NCBI GenBank assembly: GCA_963757945.1
Contig: CAVWTN010000002.1
Location: 310,001-374,000, forward strand
From: CAVWTN01 sp963757945
GTDB taxonomy: Bacteria > Vulcanimicrobiota > Vulcanimicrobiia > Vulcanimicrobiales > Vulcanimicrobiaceae
Length of the DNA: 64,000 nucleotides
Direction of reading: 5' to 3'
A program made the translations under genes and the position numbers. A model generated the notes under the pieces. That model saw only the letters and a program-made list of their open reading frames with translations, did not search any database and was not told the origin of the DNA. Of this stretch, positions 41,896 to 50,309 are shown piece after piece (the stretch's first letter is position 1; each line of letters starts with the position of its first letter).

Positions 41896-44169
41896 CTATC
41901 GCTTCGTCGAAGCTGTTCCGCGCGCGCGAGACGCCGGCGTCGCGGAATTCGGCGCCGCGACGGGTGCGCCGATCGTTCCGCTGAGCGACGCGGTCGCCGG
42001 CCATTCTCCCAATCCAAATTGCCTCGTAAAGGCTCCCGGCGCCGACGATACGGTGATCGCATACGTCGACGGATCCATCGTGAACTGTACGACCCCAGGG
42101 TCCGCGTTCGTCGCCGAGACACCGATGCCGCCTTCCACGGGGAAGGTGTCGACGTCGGCGCAGAGGTTGCTCGTTTCAGGCGTGGCCTTGCACGATCCGA
42201 CCCACGCCGACGTGTACTCGAAGAGCGGGCAGAACACGTCGCCCGCACCGTCTGCGGGTCCCGGCTCGCCCTCGTTGCAGGGCGCCGGCTGATCGGCCCG
42301 CGGACCGATGTTGAACCTCCCCGAGCCCCGGCTCAGCGGGAGGTCGCCGATCGACATCGGCTCGGCTGCATTCAGCGAAAACACCGCGACCGCTACCGGG
42401 CTGCCGTACGACGCGGTGAAGCGGCCATCGAGCGATGTGATCGTCGCCGTCGAATTCCCCTCCACTTGCGGAAAGTACAGATTCTGCGGCTCGGGCGACG
42501 CGTCGATCGCCGGAGCCACGGGATGGACGTCGGAACGGAACGTCAGAGCGAAGACCAGGCCGAAGCCGCCCGTCCCGCTGCCGGGGTCTCCGTTCAGCCT
42601 GGTGAGCGTTTCGCCTTCGGAGTAGGTGAGCGTCCCTTGCCACTGCGTGAGCGGCTCGATGTTGCTCCCGACGCCGTTCGCATCGAAAACCTGGACTAGA
42701 CCCTTCGAAAACTGCCCAAAGGACGGCAAACTCACCGTGATCTTGCTCGAGGTCCACGTGATGGGCGTTAGCGTCTCGACGCTCCCTCCGTCCACGATTT
42801 GGACCGTCCCTTCAGTCGCGGGGAACTGACCCGAGATCGCGAGCGTTCCGCTCGCCGGCCCTTCGGTGCTCATCGCCATCGACTCGATCGAGGGTAACGC
42901 GTCCTCGACCGGCGGGTTCGATACACTCGCGAGCGTGCTCACGAGCCACGTCGCCCGGCCCGACGCCGTGTACGGCCCGCCGGTCCCCATCGGCCCCGAC
43001 CGGTTTTCCGTCGCCATGACCGCGGCAATGTCGTCGAACGGGAACGGCCGCTGCGGGGGCGTCCGTTGCGGCACGAACCGATCGAGGCCGGTCGTGCTCG
43101 GGCTCGCTTCGCCGAGCATCCGATCGAAGATGAACGCCTCCGTCTGGTCGGCGTCGATGCCGTAGACCGCCGTTGTCCATCCGGTATAGCGCCCGACGCC
43201 CGCCGCCCGCAGCGTGCTCAACACGCCCGCTGCAGTCGCCGGGTTCTGGCCGTAGCACGACTGGTTATCGACGATGGCGCCGGGGTTGAATCCCAGATGA
43301 GCCGTGAGGAACGCCGGAGTGAATGCCCACTTCGGCAGCTCACCCGCCTCGCTGCTGCCCACCAGCTGCCAAGCCACAACGATGTTCTTTGCCTGGTAGT
43401 CGTCGTAGTACTTCAACATCGTCCTTGAATTGAACGGCGTCGTCGACAACAGAGTATAGTAGGGGTTCGATGACCCCCGCCCGGCCACCATGCCGTGCGT
43501 CGCGATCGAGAGAAAATCGATCTGATGGCCGTTCAGCGCTAGGACGCTGTCCAGCGACATATCGAGGACATCGACGTTATACTCTGAACCGCTCGCGCTC
43601 CCGACGCTTCGGAACGCCGCCCCGAACACCCGTTGCCGCTGCGGCGCGAAGCCGCATACGTCTGAACCATTCACCAGCAGCGCCACCTCGTGCGCCGTCG
43701 GAGCGCTTACCGCGCTGCTCGGCGGAGGCGTCTCGGTCGCGCACGGGTCCAAGCCCGCGGTTCTCCGCGAAACCGCCGACGTGGTATAGCCCAGAACTTC
43801 GGGACGATCGGCGAAGACGAGCGTTGTGGTTCCGTCCGCAGCGACGGCCGTGATGCCGCCTTCGGCCACCGTCGCGCTCGTGAACGACTTCGAAGAAACC
43901 ATCTGCGCGGCGAGTGCACTGAGATCGCTCTGAAGATTCTGGTGCGGCAGCGTCGCGAAGTATGATTGCGCGCTCTGCAGCGCCGACGTAACCACGGCGA
44001 GGTTCGGCGTCGAGGTCGGGCCGGGCGTTGGGCCGGGGCTTACGCTCCGAATCGGGGTGGGCGCCGGCGCAACGCCCGGCGCGACCGACGAGGTCCCGCC
44101 GTGACAGCCGGCCAGCAGCGCGAGCGCCGCCAAGCCCAGCAGACGGCGACGAAAAGAACGTGCGCTCAT
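41896..44169 (-). CDS. Lipoprotein with clan CD (caspase/CHAT-like) peptidase-type core and TIG-like domain, copy A
   Basis: The 757-residue product has a lipobox (LLAGC, Cys22) and a Pro/Thr-rich tether to about 57. The central domain holds two clan CD motifs: His225 in 'GHQIDFLSIATHGMV' and Cys305 in 'GAIVDNQSCYGQ', followed by 'AAGVGRYTGW' and DADQTEAFIFDRML, which parallel the CHAT/caspase core after its Cys. The next region (about 430-520) looks like an IPT/TIG beta-sandwich ('VQVFDANGVGSNIEPLT'). The C-terminal part is beta-rich with paired cysteines and unassigned. It follows copy B by 56 nt. Peptidase activity is inferred from motifs, not shown. Confidence 0.75.
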   Translation of the reverse strand: MSARSFRRRLLGLAALALLAGCHGGTSSVAPGVAPAPTPIRSVSPGPTPGPTSTPNLAVVTSALQSAQSYFATLPHQNLQSDLSALAAQMVSSKSFTSATVAEGGITAVAADGTTTLVFADRPEVLGYTTSAVSRRTAGLDPCATETPPPSSAVSAPTAHEVALLVNGSDVCGFAPQRQRVFGAAFRSVGSASGSEYNVDVLDMSLDSVLALNGHQIDFLSIATHGMVAGRGSSNPYYTLLSTTPFNSRTMLKYYDDYQAKNIVVAWQLVGSSEAGELPKWAFTPAFLTAHLGFNPGAIVDNQSCYGQNPATAAGVLSTLRAAGVGRYTGWTTAVYGIDADQTEAFIFDRMLGEASPSTTGLDRFVPQRTPPQRPFPFDDIAAVMATENRSGPMGTGGPYTASGRATWLVSTLASVSNPPVEDALPSIESMAMSTEGPASGTLAISGQFPATEGTVQIVDGGSVETLTPITWTSSKITVSLPSFGQFSKGLVQVFDANGVGSNIEPLTQWQGTLTYSEGETLTRLNGDPGSGTGGFGLVFALTFRSDVHPVAPAIDASPEPQNLYFPQVEGNSTATITSLDGRFTASYGSPVAVAVFSLNAAEPMSIGDLPLSRGSGRFNIGPRADQPAPCNEGEPGPADGAGDVFCPLFEYTSAWVGSCKATPETSNLCADVDTFPVEGGIGVSATNADPGVVQFTMDPSTYAITVSSAPGAFTRQFGLGEWPATASLSGTIGAPVAAPNSATPASRARGTASTKR

Positions 44170-44225
44170 GAGAATTCCAACCTGTGATTTTGAGAAGAAA
44201 GCAATCACCAGATCGCCGTACGGGC

Positions 44226-46559
44226 CTACCTTTGGCGTTTCACGGAAGCAGCGGCTCGGGCGCGAGACGCCGGCGTCGCGGAATCCGGCGCCGCGACGGG
44301 CGCGCCGATCGTCCCCGCGAGCGACGCGGTCGCCGGCCATTCTCCTAATCCGAATGACCTGGTGAACGCGTCCGGTTCCGACGACACGGTGATCGCATAC
44401 GTCGACGGATCCATCGTGAACTCGACGGGCGCCGGGTCGGAGTTCGTGTCGGCGGTGACCCCGATGCCGCCCTCCACCGGGAAAGTCTCGAATTCGGCGC
44501 AAAGGTCGCTCGTATCCGGCGTCGCCAAGCATGAACCGACCCATGCCGACGTGTACTCGAAGAGCGGGCAGAACACGTTGCCCGCGCCGCCTGACGGCCC
44601 CGGCTCGCCGCTGTTGCACGGTGCCGGTTGATCGGCCGTTGCGCCGACAAAGAAGCTCCCTGAGCCCCGGTTCAGCGGCAACGCGCCGATCGACATCGCG
44701 TCGACGGCATTCAGCGAGAACACCGCGATCGGCACCGGGTGTCCGTACGATGCGGTGAAGCGGCCGTCGAGCGACGTGATCGTCGCCGTCGAATTCCCCT
44801 CAACTTGCGGGAAGTACAGATTCTGCGGCTCGGGCGACGCATCGATCGTCGGAACGACGGGACGCACGTCGGACCGGAACGTGATAGCGAAGGCGAGGTT
44901 GAAGCCGCCCGTCCCACTGCCGGACGTTCCGTTCAGCATGCTGAGCGTCTCGCCTTCGGCGTAGGTGAGCGTCCCTTGCCACTGCGTGAGCGGCTCGATG
45001 TTGCTCCCGACGCCGTTCGCATCGAAGACTTGAATCAGGCCTTTTGAAAACTCGCCGGAGGCCGGCAAGCTCACGGTGATCTTGCTCGATGTCCACGTGA
45101 CGGGCTTCAGCGATTCGACGCTCCCCTCGTCCGCGATTTCGACGGTCCCGGCAGTCGAAGGGAACCGACCCGAGATCGCGAGCGTCCCGCTCGTCGGCCC
45201 TTCGGCACTCATCGCCATCGACTCGATCGAAGGCAAGCCGTACTCGACCGGAGGAGTCGCAACGCTCGAGAGCTCGCTCTCGAGCCACACGGACTTGCTT
45301 CCGTCGGCGAGCGGCGGCGCAGCGGCGTTATCCGCGTCCCCCCAATCCGAGGCCGTGTACGGTTCCGCGGCCTGCGACGTGCCGGTCCCCAGCGGCCCCG
45401 CGCGATCTTCCGTCGCCATGATTCCGGCGATGTCGTCGAACGGGAACGGCCGCTGCGCGGGCGTGCGCTGCGGCGCATACGCATCGAGGCCGGTCGTGCT
45501 CGGGCTCGCTTCGCCGAGCATCCGGTCGAAGATGAACGCTTCCGTCTGGTCGGCGTCGTCGCCATCGACTTTCTTCGTCCAGCCGGTATAGCGTCCGACG
45601 CCGGCCGCCTGCAGCGTGCTCAGCACGCCCGCAATCGTGGCCGGGCTCTGGCCGAAACACGACTGGTTATCGACGATGGCGCCGGGGTTGAAGGCCATAT
45701 GGTCCCTGAGGAACCCCGGCGTGAACGCCCACGTCGGCAGCAAACCGGTCTGGCTCGGATACTGCAACTGCACCGCCGCAACGATGTTCTTTGCCTGGTA
45801 GTCGGCCCAGTATTTCAGGGCCGTCGTTGAATTGAACGGCGTCGTCGAGAGCAGCGCATAGTACGGGTTCGAAAGGCCCACCACCATGCCGTGCGTCGCG
45901 ATCGAGAAATAATCGATCTGATGCCCGCTCAACGCCAGGATATTGTCCAGCGATGAATCGAGCACGTCGACGTTGTACGTTGTCCCACTCGTGTTGCCGG
46001 CGCTTCGGAACGCAGCCCCGAACGCCACTTGCCGCGACGGCTTAAAGGCACAGTCGCCGGACTCGTTCACCAGCAGCGCGACTTCATGTCCCGTCGGGCC
46101 GCTGACGGGCGAGCTGGGCGGAGGCGTGCCGATCGAGCACAGAACCAAACCCTTAGGCTTCCGCGCAGTCGCCGATGTCGTGTAGCCCAGATCTTCCGGA
46201 TGATCGGCGAACAGCAGCGTCGTGGTGCCGTCCGCGGCGACCGCCGTGATGCCGCCGTACGTCACCGTGGCGCTGGTAAATGCTTTCGAGGAGACCATCT
46301 GCGCCGCGAGCGCGCTGAGATCGCTCTTCAGATTTTGGTGCGGCAGCGTCGCAAAATATGATTGCGAGTTCTGGAGCGCCGTCGTGACGGCGGCGACGTT
46401 CGGCGTGGACGTGGCGCCGGGCGCCGGACTGGGCGTCGCACTGCGCAGGGGCGTCGGCGTCGGGGCTACCGACGGCGTCACTGACGAGCTGCCGCTATGG
46501 CAACCCGTCATCGCCGCGAGCAGCGCGACGACGCACAGGATCCGTCGTTGCGGGCTCAT
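44226..46559 (-). CDS. Lipoprotein with clan CD (caspase/CHAT-like) peptidase-type core and TIG-like domain, copy B
   Basis: The 777-residue paralogue of copy A has a signal peptide with Cys20 (AAMTGC), a Pro/Thr tether, and the dyad His223 (IDYFSIATHGMV) / Cys301 (AIVDNQSCFGQ) spaced by 78 residues. The TIG-like and C-terminal beta regions are retained ('EYTSAWVGSCLATPDTSD'). Both dyad residues and their hydrophobic strands are kept in the two copies while surrounding sequence varies, as expected if they matter. The ATG overlaps the stop of a 23-codon leader ORF (ATGA), giving likely translational coupling. The best present label is a predicted surface/periplasmic cysteine-peptidase-like protein. 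Confidence 0.75.
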   Translation of the reverse strand: MSPQRRILCVVALLAAMTGCHSGSSSVTPSVAPTPTPLRSATPSPAPGATSTPNVAAVTTALQNSQSYFATLPHQNLKSDLSALAAQMVSSKAFTSATVTYGGITAVAADGTTTLLFADHPEDLGYTTSATARKPKGLVLCSIGTPPPSSPVSGPTGHEVALLVNESGDCAFKPSRQVAFGAAFRSAGNTSGTTYNVDVLDSSLDNILALSGHQIDYFSIATHGMVVGLSNPYYALLSTTPFNSTTALKYWADYQAKNIVAAVQLQYPSQTGLLPTWAFTPGFLRDHMAFNPGAIVDNQSCFGQSPATIAGVLSTLQAAGVGRYTGWTKKVDGDDADQTEAFIFDRMLGEASPSTTGLDAYAPQRTPAQRPFPFDDIAGIMATEDRAGPLGTGTSQAAEPYTASDWGDADNAAAPPLADGSKSVWLESELSSVATPPVEYGLPSIESMAMSAEGPTSGTLAISGRFPSTAGTVEIADEGSVESLKPVTWTSSKITVSLPASGEFSKGLIQVFDANGVGSNIEPLTQWQGTLTYAEGETLSMLNGTSGSGTGGFNLAFAITFRSDVRPVVPTIDASPEPQNLYFPQVEGNSTATITSLDGRFTASYGHPVPIAVFSLNAVDAMSIGALPLNRGSGSFFVGATADQPAPCNSGEPGPSGGAGNVFCPLFEYTSAWVGSCLATPDTSDLCAEFETFPVEGGIGVTADTNSDPAPVEFTMDPSTYAITVSSEPDAFTRSFGLGEWPATASLAGTIGAPVAAPDSATPASRARAAASVKRQR

Positions 46560-46627
46560 GGCAGGCTCCGCCGCGCACGGCGACGCGCAAGTGTAATAAG
46601 AGCGCGTTCGCGGAGAGAACGTACCAT
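46556..46627 (-). CDS. 23-codon Arg-rich leader ORF overlapping the start of lipoprotein copy B
   Basis: On the minus strand GAGGAG precedes an ATG at 46627 by 8 nt. The frame encodes 23 residues, nine of them Arg (MVRSLRERALITLARRRARR then SLP), and its TGA overlaps the ATG of the lipoprotein gene (ATGA). The lipoprotein itself has no comparably strong ribosome site outside this frame, so the short ORF may provide coupled initiation or attenuation. Copy A has no such leader. Translation is predicted, not proven. Confidence 0.45.
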   Translation of the reverse strand: MVRSLRERALITLARRRARRSLP

Positions 46628-46978
46628 AAGAAAGGCTCCTCTAAATCTGGCTAGTCGTTAGTGAACAAATGAAGACGCGGGCGGCACAACCGAAAGTAGC
46701 TCAACTGCAGCGACGTTCGAAAGAGGGTGCGGCATGCAAAATGCCTCGCCGATTCAAACGTGTCAATTGAGCAGGACATGGCTCTTCTACGATTCGTGTA
46801 AGGCCGGCCGCAAAAACGCTACGGCGAGGATGACGGGCCGGACGTTTTCATTATTGGTAAGCACGCCGTGCCTTGAGAAGGGGCCGAAAGCCCCGGAAAT
46901 GCTAGAACCGGCACGGTTTTCTTAGGTCGAGATGAGATGAGGCCTTAGGCGCAACTACAACAAGATGCGGCCGGCGCG
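46628..46978. other. 351-bp intergenic leader region upstream of lipoprotein copy B
   Basis: This is the longest gap in the window, with lower GC than its surroundings. On the minus strand it follows the solute-binding lipoprotein gene and leads to the Arg-rich leader ORF, so it probably contains the promoter of the tandem lipoproteins. Apart from the stem-loop array at 46865-46920 and the Shine-Dalgarno of the leader I see no confident gene; a 63-codon plus-strand frame at 46734 looks like chance. Confidence 0.5.
46865..46920. other. Nested stem-loop structure, possible terminator or structured leader RNA
   Basis: CCGTGCC (46866-46872) pairs with 46910-46916, closing an internal GGGGC/GCCCC hairpin (46880-46884 with 46890-46894). 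On the plus strand the outer stem is followed by TTTTCTT, as in an intrinsic terminator, but no plus-strand gene precedes it. On the minus strand it would sit about 60 nt after the solute-binding gene, preceded by AAAA. It matches no riboswitch class I can recognise. Confidence 0.35.
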
Positions 46979-48619
46979 TCAGATGTCGACGTTCAGAAAA
47001 TCGTCGAACGCGGAAAGCTGGTTCGGGTGGAAGCCGCGCAGGTCGTCGTTGTAGGCGTAGATGTCCTCGGCGATCGTTGTGACGAAGATGGGGACGTCGC
47101 GCGCAAGGATCGCTTGGATCTTGTAACCGATCGGCAAGCGCGCATTCGCATCGTAGGTCTCTTTGAAGCGCTCCATCAATGCGTCGGCTTCCTTGTTGCA
47201 ATAGCGCGGGTCGTTCTGGCCGTTGGGGGGGCGCTGCGTGCATTCGTACAGATTCGAGAGGTCGCCGAGCGGGTCGCCGCCCCACCTGAAGCTGATCACG
47301 TCGAAGCGGCCGCTGTAGACGATCCCGCCTTGCGCGTAGGGCGCGAACATCAAGGGCGCGGGGTAATGCTTGAACGTCAGCTCGACGCCGATCGCTTTCC
47401 ACCAGGTGCGGATGAGTTCGTTCGCCGCGTCGACGTCCGGCGTCCCCGCGCTCGTCGCGAACTCGAGCGTGAGGCGGGCGCCGTCCTTCACGCGCACTCC
47501 GTCCGGGCCCAGCTTCCAGCCGGCGCGTTCGAGGAGCGCCGCGGCCCCCTTTGGATCGAACGCCGTGAAGCCGAGGTTGGGGTCGTGGGCCGGGTTCATC
47601 GGCGAGATGACGCCGTCTTGCAGGATGCCGATGCCGCGACCGATCTTGTCGCGCATGGTCTTGCGATCGGTCGCCAGCAACAGCGCGCGCCGCACGCGCG
47701 GGTCGCGCAGCGCCGGACGTTCGGTGTTGAAGTCGATGTGACCGAAGTAGTAGCTGGGCTGGCGCAGCAGAGCGATCCCCGGGACCGTCTTCAGGTCGTC
47801 GTAATAGCGCGATGCGACGGGGAGCCAGAGATCGATCTCGTGGGTGCGCAGCTGCGTGACGACCGTGTTGCGGTCCGGCACGATCTTGAAGACGATGCGC
47901 TGCAGCTTGGGCAGCCCGCGGAAGTAGAGCGGGTTCGGTTCGAGCTCGATCGAGTCCGCGCGCCTCCAGAACTTGTATTTGAACGGACCGATCCCGATCG
48001 GCAGCGAGTTATACGGCGCCGTGTTGATATCGGGCAGGTCCACGAGCAGATGCTTCGGCAGGACGCACGGGTTCGCGCCCGCGGTTGAAAAGAACGTGAA
48101 GATCGCGGGCACGTAGGGCCGCTTCAAGTGGTAGACGACGGTGTACTTGTCCGGCTCGTCGATCTTGTCGATCAAGTCCCAGCCGTCGCGGCCAACCTCG
48201 TTGTTGAGCGGATTCAAGACGACGTGCGTCGAGAACACGACGTCGTCGGCGTCGAACGGCTGCCCGTCCGACCATTTGACGCCCCGGCGCAGATGGTAGG
48301 TCAGCGTCTTGCCGTCCGCGCTGATCCCGCCGTTCTTCTGCGACGGCACCTCCGTCGCAAGCTCGGGGACCGCTTCGTTATGCGGCCCCGTCTTGAGCAG
48401 GTACGCCATCGTCAAGGCCGAGAGATAATTCACGACCGTCTGCTGCGCGATGTGCGGATTGAGGCCCGTGATGTCCTCGGCGGTCGCGTAGCGCAGCACG
48501 TGCGGAATCGTGAACGTATTCTTCCGCGCCGGCTCCGCGGCGCCGGCCGGCAAGGCAGCGACCGAAAGGAACGCGGCGAGCAACACGGCTGCGCGGAAGC
48601 GGCGGGCGCGTAGGATCAT
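46979..48619 (-). CDS. Family-5 (peptide-type) extracellular solute-binding protein 1
   Basis: The 546-residue protein has a signal peptide (LLAAFLSVAALPAGAA) without lipobox Cys. The SBP_bac_5 fold follows, with 'HLRRGVKWSDGQPFDADDVV', the family signature around the substrate-domain entry, then 'GIGPFKYKFWRRADSIEL' and 'DPRVRRALLLATDRKTM'. Such proteins bind oligopeptides, nickel or other ligands for Dpp/Opp ABC importers. It is close to the next upstream gene (about 40 nt apart) in sequence and motif order, so the two are paralogues. No permease or ATPase genes are in the cluster. Confidence 0.92.
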   Translation of the reverse strand: MILRARRFRAAVLLAAFLSVAALPAGAAEPARKNTFTIPHVLRYATAEDITGLNPHIAQQTVVNYLSALTMAYLLKTGPHNEAVPELATEVPSQKNGGISADGKTLTYHLRRGVKWSDGQPFDADDVVFSTHVVLNPLNNEVGRDGWDLIDKIDEPDKYTVVYHLKRPYVPAIFTFFSTAGANPCVLPKHLLVDLPDINTAPYNSLPIGIGPFKYKFWRRADSIELEPNPLYFRGLPKLQRIVFKIVPDRNTVVTQLRTHEIDLWLPVASRYYDDLKTVPGIALLRQPSYYFGHIDFNTERPALRDPRVRRALLLATDRKTMRDKIGRGIGILQDGVISPMNPAHDPNLGFTAFDPKGAAALLERAGWKLGPDGVRVKDGARLTLEFATSAGTPDVDAANELIRTWWKAIGVELTFKHYPAPLMFAPYAQGGIVYSGRFDVISFRWGGDPLGDLSNLYECTQRPPNGQNDPRYCNKEADALMERFKETYDANARLPIGYKIQAILARDVPIFVTTIAEDIYAYNDDLRGFHPNQLSAFDDFLNVDI

Positions 48620-48658
48620 TCTCGTCAACTCTCTCAAGAAAGACCGGTTTGGGTCGCG

Positions 48659-50296
48659 TTAGATATCGAGGTTCATCACGTCGTCGAAGGGCGCGATCGG
48701 ATTGGGATGCCAACCCGTCAGATCGCGGTTGAAGGCGAAGATCTCCTTGCGCGAATCGAGCACGATCGTCGGCACGTCAGCGACGATCGCGCGTTGCGCC
48801 TTTTGGATCAGGGGCAAGCGTTCGGCGGGATCGTAGGTGACCTGGGCTTTCGCGATCAGCGAGGAGACCTCAGGATTGCAGTAGCGCAACGAGTTCTGGC
48901 CGTCAGGGGGGAACCGGTTGCAGGCGTAAAGGTTCGAGAGGTCCGCTACCGGATTTTGGCCCCAAGCGTAAGCGGCGATATCGTATTTCCCGGCGTAGAG
49001 GATCCCGCCGGCTTGGTACGTGTTGAACATCAGCGAGGGCAGGTAGCGCTTGACGGTGAGGTCGATCCCGGCCTGGCGCCACCAGCCGCGCATCAACTCG
49101 ATCTGCGTGTCGCTATCGGGGGAGCCCGCGAAGGCGGCGAACTCGAGCGCGAGCCGCCGGCCGTCCTTGGAGCGAATGCCGTCGGGCCCGACCTTCCAGC
49201 CCGCCGCCTCGAGAACGGCGCCGGCCCGCGTCAGATCGAACGGGACGAGCGGAATATCCTTAGCGTAATACGCGCTTGCGACCGGCACGACGGATTCGGA
49301 GAGCAGATAGATCCCGTTCCGGACCTTGTCGTTGAGCGTCTTGCGATCGATCGCGAAACGGATCGCCTCGCGGACCGCGCGGTCGCGCAGAATCGGCCGC
49401 GAGAGATTGAAATCGAGATGATCGTAATAGAAGCTCGGGATCATCAGGAGCGTCACGCCGTCGATCTTCTGAATGTCGGGGACATAATGCGGGCTGACCG
49501 GCGTCCAGAGATCCAGTTCGTGAGTGCGCAACTGCTGCAGCACAGTATTGCGGTCGGGGATCAACTTGAAGACGACCTTCTGCAGCTTCGGCTGGCCGCG
49601 GAAGTAGTTCGGGTCCGGGACCATCGTGACGGAGTCGCCGCGCTTCCAACTCTCGAACTTGAAGGGTCCGATGCCGGCGGGCAGGCCGTTGTACGGCGCC
49701 GTGTTGACGTCGGCCACCCCCTCGAGGAGATGCTTTGGGACGATCGCCGGGTTGGCTCCGGCGGTGCTGAAGAACGTGACCGCGTAGGCCGCGTACGGCG
49801 TCGACAGATGGTAGACGACCGTGTACTTGTCGGGCTCGTCGACCTTCACGATGCGCTCCCAGCCCTCGCGGCTGATCACGTTCGTCTTCGGATCGAGGAT
49901 CAGTTTCGTCGTGAACACCACGTCGTCGGCGCTGAAGGGCGTGCCGTCCGACCACTTCACGCCGCGGCGCAAGTGCCACGTGATCGTCTTGCCGTCCGCC
50001 GAGATGCCGCCGTTCTTCTGCGTCGGGACTTCCGTGATCAGTTCGGGGACCGTCGGATTCCCATCGGCGTCGGTCTTGATCAAGAACGCCTGCGTCATCG
50101 ATGCCATGTAAAAGACCACGGCCTCGCTCGAGAACATCGGATTGAGGCCGGTGATATCCTCGGCGGAGGCGTAGCGCAAGACGTGCGGCACCGTGTACGC
50201 GGCGCGCGTCTTGCCCTCCGCGCCCGAACCCGAGGTTTCGACGCGCGTGCACGCGGCGAGCAGGACGAGCGCCGCAACGAGCGAGATCCTTTTCAC
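48659..50296 (-). CDS. Family-5 (peptide-type) solute-binding lipoprotein 2
   Basis: The 545-residue lipoprotein (LVLLAACT, Cys16; GTG start at 50296) has SBP_bac_5 motifs 'HLRRGVKWSDGTPFSADDVV' and 'GIGPFKFESWKRGDSVTM', ending 'TGWHPNPIAPFDDVMNLDI', which is near-parallel to the end of protein 1 ('RGFHPNQLSAFDDFLNVDI'). This places the two as recent paralogues. It lies 13 nt after a third family member. The ligand is unknown. It could serve a distant Opp/Dpp permease or act as a receptor. Confidence 0.92.
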   Translation of the reverse strand: MKRISLVAALVLLAACTRVETSGSGAEGKTRAAYTVPHVLRYASAEDITGLNPMFSSEAVVFYMASMTQAFLIKTDADGNPTVPELITEVPTQKNGGISADGKTITWHLRRGVKWSDGTPFSADDVVFTTKLILDPKTNVISREGWERIVKVDEPDKYTVVYHLSTPYAAYAVTFFSTAGANPAIVPKHLLEGVADVNTAPYNGLPAGIGPFKFESWKRGDSVTMVPDPNYFRGQPKLQKVVFKLIPDRNTVLQQLRTHELDLWTPVSPHYVPDIQKIDGVTLLMIPSFYYDHLDFNLSRPILRDRAVREAIRFAIDRKTLNDKVRNGIYLLSESVVPVASAYYAKDIPLVPFDLTRAGAVLEAAGWKVGPDGIRSKDGRRLALEFAAFAGSPDSDTQIELMRGWWRQAGIDLTVKRYLPSLMFNTYQAGGILYAGKYDIAAYAWGQNPVADLSNLYACNRFPPDGQNSLRYCNPEVSSLIAKAQVTYDPAERLPLIQKAQRAIVADVPTIVLDSRKEIFAFNRDLTGWHPNPIAPFDDVMNLDI

Positions 50297-50309
50297 ACCG
50301 GCTCCTTCT

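Larger units (their letters stand above)
41896..46559 (-). repeat. Tandem gene duplication (copies A and B)
   Basis: The two lipoprotein genes are paralogous over their whole length at both protein and DNA level. For example, 42622-42687 and 44961-45026 are an identical 66-bp run. Differences are spread over the length, and copy B has an extra ~17 codons near 45290-45340 that copy A lacks. This points to an older tandem duplication with divergence, still similar enough for recombination or assembly collapse. Confidence 0.85.

Noticed and set aside
44170..44619. Possible 5' extension of lipoprotein copy A to a 907-residue protein
   Set aside because: The extra segment is the out-of-frame 3' end of copy B. 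The true start at 44169 gives a clean lipoprotein signal peptide.
46734..46925. 63-codon plus-strand frame in the long intergenic gap
   Set aside because: No Shine-Dalgarno, no recognisable domain, composition like non-coding sequence, and it overlaps the stem-loop element.
46861..46925. Stem-loop as a known riboswitch (c-di-GMP, cobalamin or fluoride)
   Set aside because: The conserved loop sequences of those classes are not present; only the generic nested hairpins can be seen.
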